Assembly (NCBI GenBank): GCA_038248745.1 | Contig: JBBRXC010000028.1 | Span: 1-15,481 of the forward strand | Direction of reading: 5' to 3' | Length of the DNA: 15,481 nt | Source of the DNA: JAENWH01 sp038248745 | GTDB taxonomy: Bacteria; Bacillota; Clostridia; Peptostreptococcales; Anaerovoracaceae | Part shown: positions 12,923 through 15,481 of the stretch, piece after piece | Position numbering within the stretch: position 1 is the first letter of the stretch | How the letters are laid out: every line of letters begins with the position of its first letter | The notes under the pieces: model-generated | Database searches by the model: none | What the model was told of the DNA's origin: nothing | What the model saw: only the letters and a program-made list of their open reading frames with translations | Translations under genes and position numbers: made by a program

Positions 12923-12966
12923 TAAATTCAACTTGGCAAATACAAGGAGGAAGAGGAGGACATGTG

Positions 12967-14109
12967 ATGAAAATCCAATTTTACGAAAGATATCAACCGA
13001 AGAATCAATTAAAATTCATGGAAGATGCATTAATTTCAGGCAATCTGTCCTCTGATGGGAATTTTATCACATCACTAAAAGAAAATTTTATAAAAAACCT
13101 TGCGGTAGAAAATATTTTATTCACAACCTCCGCCACTGCTGCTATAGAACTGGCCGTTCAACTTCTTGATTTAAAATCTGGTGACCAGGTTATTTTGCCC
13201 TCCTATAACTTTCCTTCGGCTGCAAATGCAGTTTTAAAAGCCGGCGGAACGCCAGTCCTTTGTGACGTTGATTTGGCCACAAAAAATATTGATCTGGCAA
13301 GCGTTGCAGAAAAGATCACAAGCAAGACAAAAGCAATCATTCCTACCCATTATGCCGGAATATCCTGTGATATGTTCCAATTACTTGACCTAGCCAAAAT
13401 AAATCATCTTAAAATCATTGAGGATGCTGCGCAAGCGGTTCACAGCTTCTTTCGGAATATACCCTTAGGATCCATTGGAGATTTTGGTGCTTATAGTTTC
13501 CATCATACCAAAAATTTTTCCTGTGGAGAAGGTGGCGCTTTTCTATGTAATGAGGATTCTTATTTAAGTGATGCGGAAATAATAAGGGACAATGGAACGA
13601 ATAAATCCCAGTTTCTTAGAAATGAACGAGACAATTACTCCTGGCAAAGGCCAGGTTCAAATTATATTCTCAGTGAAGCCTGCGCCGCTTTGCTTTATGC
13701 TCAAATGCTTTCCTGCGAAGAAATTCTGTCTAGACGGAAACGCATTGTAGACAAATATAACAGTGTTTTCGTGTCATCCTTGGATAGCATCAAGGACAAG
13801 ATCACTTTAATGGGAATCCCAGAGTACGCTACGCCCAATTATCATATCTATTACCTAAACTGTTGTGATTCAACTGTCCGTGAAAGCCTAAGAAGGGATT
13901 TATTAATGGAGGGCATTGATGTCAGATCCCATTTTATTCCTCTCCATATCTCGGATTTTGGTCGAACAATGGGCTATAAACCAGCGGATTTTCCAAATAG
14001 TTTAAAAGTATCCGAAACTATTTTAAGATTGCCGGTTCATACAGAAATGACTGTTGAAGACGCTAGAGACATCGCAGAATTAATTATTAAAAAGGTAAAA
14101 GCTTTATGA
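12967..14109 (+). CDS. WecE/RffA-type sugar aminotransferase (DegT/DnrJ/EryC1 family)
   Basis: A 380-aa PLP-dependent aminotransferase expected to convert dTDP-4-keto-6-deoxy-D-glucose to dTDP-4-amino-4,6-dideoxy-D-galactose, a precursor of surface sugars such as Fuc4NAc. Visible are the substrate/PLP loop FTTSATAAIELA, the Asp-containing IIEDAAQAVHS, the Schiff-base Lys in SFHHTKNFSCGEGGA (K182 from ATG 12967), and the WecE-specific stretch RDNGTNKSQFLRNERDNYSW followed by PGSNYILSE. Length is normal. ATG 12967 has AGGAGG 7 nt upstream; a GTG directly before it (12964) is possible. Its stop overlaps the glycosyltransferase start in ATGA. The partner dehydratase RmlB is present only as a remnant next door, so an intact rmlB must lie elsewhere if the pathway works. 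wecE/rffA specificity rests on motif recognition, so no symbol is assigned. Confidence 0.9.
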   Translation: MKIQFYERYQPKNQLKFMEDALISGNLSSDGNFITSLKENFIKNLAVENILFTTSATAAIELAVQLLDLKSGDQVILPSYNFPSAANAVLKAGGTPVLCDVDLATKNIDLASVAEKITSKTKAIIPTHYAGISCDMFQLLDLAKINHLKIIEDAAQAVHSFFRNIPLGSIGDFGAYSFHHTKNFSCGEGGAFLCNEDSYLSDAEIIRDNGTNKSQFLRNERDNYSWQRPGSNYILSEACAALLYAQMLSCEEILSRRKRIVDKYNSVFVSSLDSIKDKITLMGIPEYATPNYHIYYLNCCDSTVRESLRRDLLMEGIDVRSHFIPLHISDFGRTMGYKPADFPNSLKVSETILRLPVHTEMTVEDARDIAELIIKKVKAL

Positions 14110-14882
14110 AAAATTCAAGTATAATCGATACAATCGGTTCAATGGATACAATAAATAAAAAAATTTTGAACAGACAGGGCATAAATATCAGCATTATCAT
14201 ACCAACCTATAACGCCTCAGGGTCCATTCAGCTTCTTGTGGAACGCATTGAAACCTTATTGGCTGATTTCAATCTGTCGATTATCTTAATTGATGACTGC
14301 AGCCAAGACAATACCCCGGCCATCATCGCGTCTCTGTCAAAGGAATATGAAAATATCACCTATCATTTTTCCACCTCAAACAAAGGGCAGCAGGCCTCCT
14401 TACATACTGGTTTGAAGCTGGTTGGAAAGCCATGTGATTTCGTTGTTACCATGGATGACGATCTTCAAAACCCTGCAGAAGAGGTTTTAAAACTTATCAC
14501 TGAAATCCAAAAAGGGTATGACTTGGTTTATGCCATTCCGGTGTTAAACAGCAAGAATATGAAAAAACATCTATCTGTCATTAGACGACTTGGCAGCCAT
14601 TTACGGAATTGCCTCTTTGACAGTTTTATCAACAAACCGGCAGGAATAAAAGTCAGCGCATTTCGAATTTTAACCTATGATTTAGCCCTAAAAATTGCCG
14701 CTTCACAGAAAAAATATTTTTATTTTTCCGCCGAAGCGTTCCAATATAAGATTAAGGTTTCAAATGTCTTTTATCCTTTTACGCCTAGGGGTTATGGAGA
14801 AACTAGTTATAATTTTGTCAGACTTCTAACGGTCTATTTGAGGCTGTTTTTAACTTATAAATTCAAACTTTTAAGCAGGTGA
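14106..14882 (+). CDS. Family 2 glycosyltransferase, soluble, DPM1/GtrB-like
   Basis: A 258-aa GT-A fold glycosyltransferase. It has the opening ISIIIPTYNAS (28-38), the nucleotide-binding acidic pair in IIDDCSQDNT (D63-D64), the metal motif TMDDDLQNP (117-121) and a late RGYGETSYNFVRL loop (R228) typical of polyprenyl-phosphate sugar transferases such as dolichol-phosphate mannose synthase, ArnC and GtrB. ArnC and GtrB have two C-terminal membrane helices; here the protein stops after VRLLTVYLRLFLTYKFKLLSR, so at most one amphipathic segment remains and it is probably peripheral. The gene overlaps the aminotransferase by 4 bp, and AAAGGTAAAAG precedes the ATG. It is likely to transfer the 4-amino sugar or a related sugar to a lipid carrier; acceptor and donor are unknown. 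Confidence 0.88.
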   Translation: MKNSSIIDTIGSMDTINKKILNRQGINISIIIPTYNASGSIQLLVERIETLLADFNLSIILIDDCSQDNTPAIIASLSKEYENITYHFSTSNKGQQASLHTGLKLVGKPCDFVVTMDDDLQNPAEEVLKLITEIQKGYDLVYAIPVLNSKNMKKHLSVIRRLGSHLRNCLFDSFINKPAGIKVSAFRILTYDLALKIAASQKKYFYFSAEAFQYKIKVSNVFYPFTPRGYGETSYNFVRLLTVYLRLFLTYKFKLLSR

Positions 14883-14885
14883 AAA

Positions 14886-15481
14886 GTGAAAAAAATACTA
14901 CTGTTAGGCGGCTCAACTTGCCAAAAAAATGCCGTTATACTAGGTAAATCCCTGGGATATGAAATGATCATTGCTGATTATTCAAAAAATCCGTCGGCCT
15001 GTGAATATGCTGATAAGCATGTACTGGTGAGTACCTTTGATGAAACTGGCTGTATGAAGGCGGCAGCAGAATATAAGGTTGATGGGATCATGACAATAGG
15101 AACAGATCAGCCCGTATTAACTGCTGCAATCGTTGCGGATGCTCTACATCTACCCACTTTCATCAGCCCTGCACAGGCAAAAGCAGTCACAAATAAGAAA
15201 ATAATGAAACAAATATTTAAAGAGCATCATATTCCCACCGTAAAATATCAGCTTCTGGCCGAAAATGCCAGCGTTAATGATATCGACGGATTATCAGGGC
15301 CTTATGTATTGAAACCATTGGATTCGCAGGGGCAAAGAGGTGTTTTCAAACTCGAATCAAAAAAACTCGTTTTAGAAAATCTTCCTAAAACTTTGTCTTT
15401 TTCACGGGAAAAAGAAGCATTACTTGAAGAATATTATCCCTCAGACGAAATTACAATCAGTGGATGGATTCAAGATTCTAG
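14886..15481 (+). CDS. ATP-grasp family protein, 3' part missing
   Basis: Partial gene, open for 198 codons to the window edge. The N-terminus KKILLLGGSTCQKNAVILGK is a pre-ATP-grasp nucleotide-binding fold of the carbamoyl-phosphate-synthase/PurK type. GIMTIGTDQPVLTAAIVADA and ATP-grasp elements VTNKKIMKQIFKEHHIPTV and PYVLKPLDSQGQRGV follow. Such enzymes activate a carboxylate as acyl phosphate and join it to an amine, so it may acylate the amino sugar of this cluster (inference). The start is GTG 14886, 3 bp after the previous stop, with AGGTGA upstream; it is translated from the same operon. The catalytic C-terminal half and exact subfamily lie beyond the window. Confidence 0.88.
   Translation, partial: MKKILLLGGSTCQKNAVILGKSLGYEMIIADYSKNPSACEYADKHVLVSTFDETGCMKAAAEYKVDGIMTIGTDQPVLTAAIVADALHLPTFISPAQAKAVTNKKIMKQIFKEHHIPTVKYQLLAENASVNDIDGLSGPYVLKPLDSQGQRGVFKLESKKLVLENLPKTLSFSREKEALLEEYYPSDEITISGWIQDS

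Overview
The window is low-GC, dense bacterial DNA with strong AGGAGG-type ribosome binding sites, sigma-A-like promoters and short intergenic gaps. Together with NapH-type and QueG-like iron-sulfur proteins and a two-gene YeeE/YedE transporter, this suggests an anaerobic Firmicute of the Clostridia (Eubacteriales, possibly acetogen-like). That placement is an inference from composition and gene style; no rRNA or other marker gene is present.

Layout. (1) 1-2947: the start of a minus-strand NapH/YccM-like 4Fe-4S membrane protein gene runs off the left edge. It is divergent from an OmpR-type response regulator / sensor kinase pair on the plus strand. The kinase carries a Gly/Ala-rich insert in its extracytoplasmic domain. 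(2) 2948-5313, minus strand: a universal stress protein, a membrane GGDEF/HD-GYP protein whose GGDEF half looks degenerate, and a cyclophilin-like (DUF3830-type) protein. Two copies of a roughly 62-bp element lie at 2934-2995 and 4851-4912, each overlapping the 3' end of a gene. (3) 5314-5578: a gene-free stretch with two families of short tandem repeats and an intrinsic terminator. (4) 5579-8309, minus strand: a DUF5661 protein, a DUF523 (TudS-like)/DUF1722 fusion, a YwbE protein, an unrecognised 88-aa protein ending in Ala-Gly-Gly, and a QueG-like iron-sulfur protein. The last four appear to be one operon behind a good promoter. (5) 8464-11325, minus strand: a sulfur- or selenium-handling operon. 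It encodes YeeE/YedE as two separate half-proteins, a TusA sulfur carrier between them, and a thioredoxin reductase fused to a thioredoxin-like domain, ending in a strong hairpin. (6) 11326-12398: a divergent LysR regulator, with a perfect 8+8 palindrome between the two promoters. (7) 12448-12687: a second TusA on the minus strand. (8) 12702-end: a remnant of an rfbB (dTDP-glucose 4,6-dehydratase) 3' end, then on the plus strand a strong promoter and a WecE-type aminotransferase, a GT2 glycosyltransferase and a truncated ATP-grasp gene, forming a surface-sugar cluster.

How it fits together. The most interesting unit is region 5 with its regulator and second TusA. A split transporter, a sulfur-relay protein and a disulfide reductase with a single-cysteine thioredoxin domain would fit import of a reduced sulfur or selenium species and its delivery as a persulfide or perselenide under LysR control. 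The nearby TudS-like and QueG-like iron-sulfur proteins may be related but sit behind a different promoter. The rfbB remnant beside wecE suggests a gene-exchange boundary of the surface-sugar locus.
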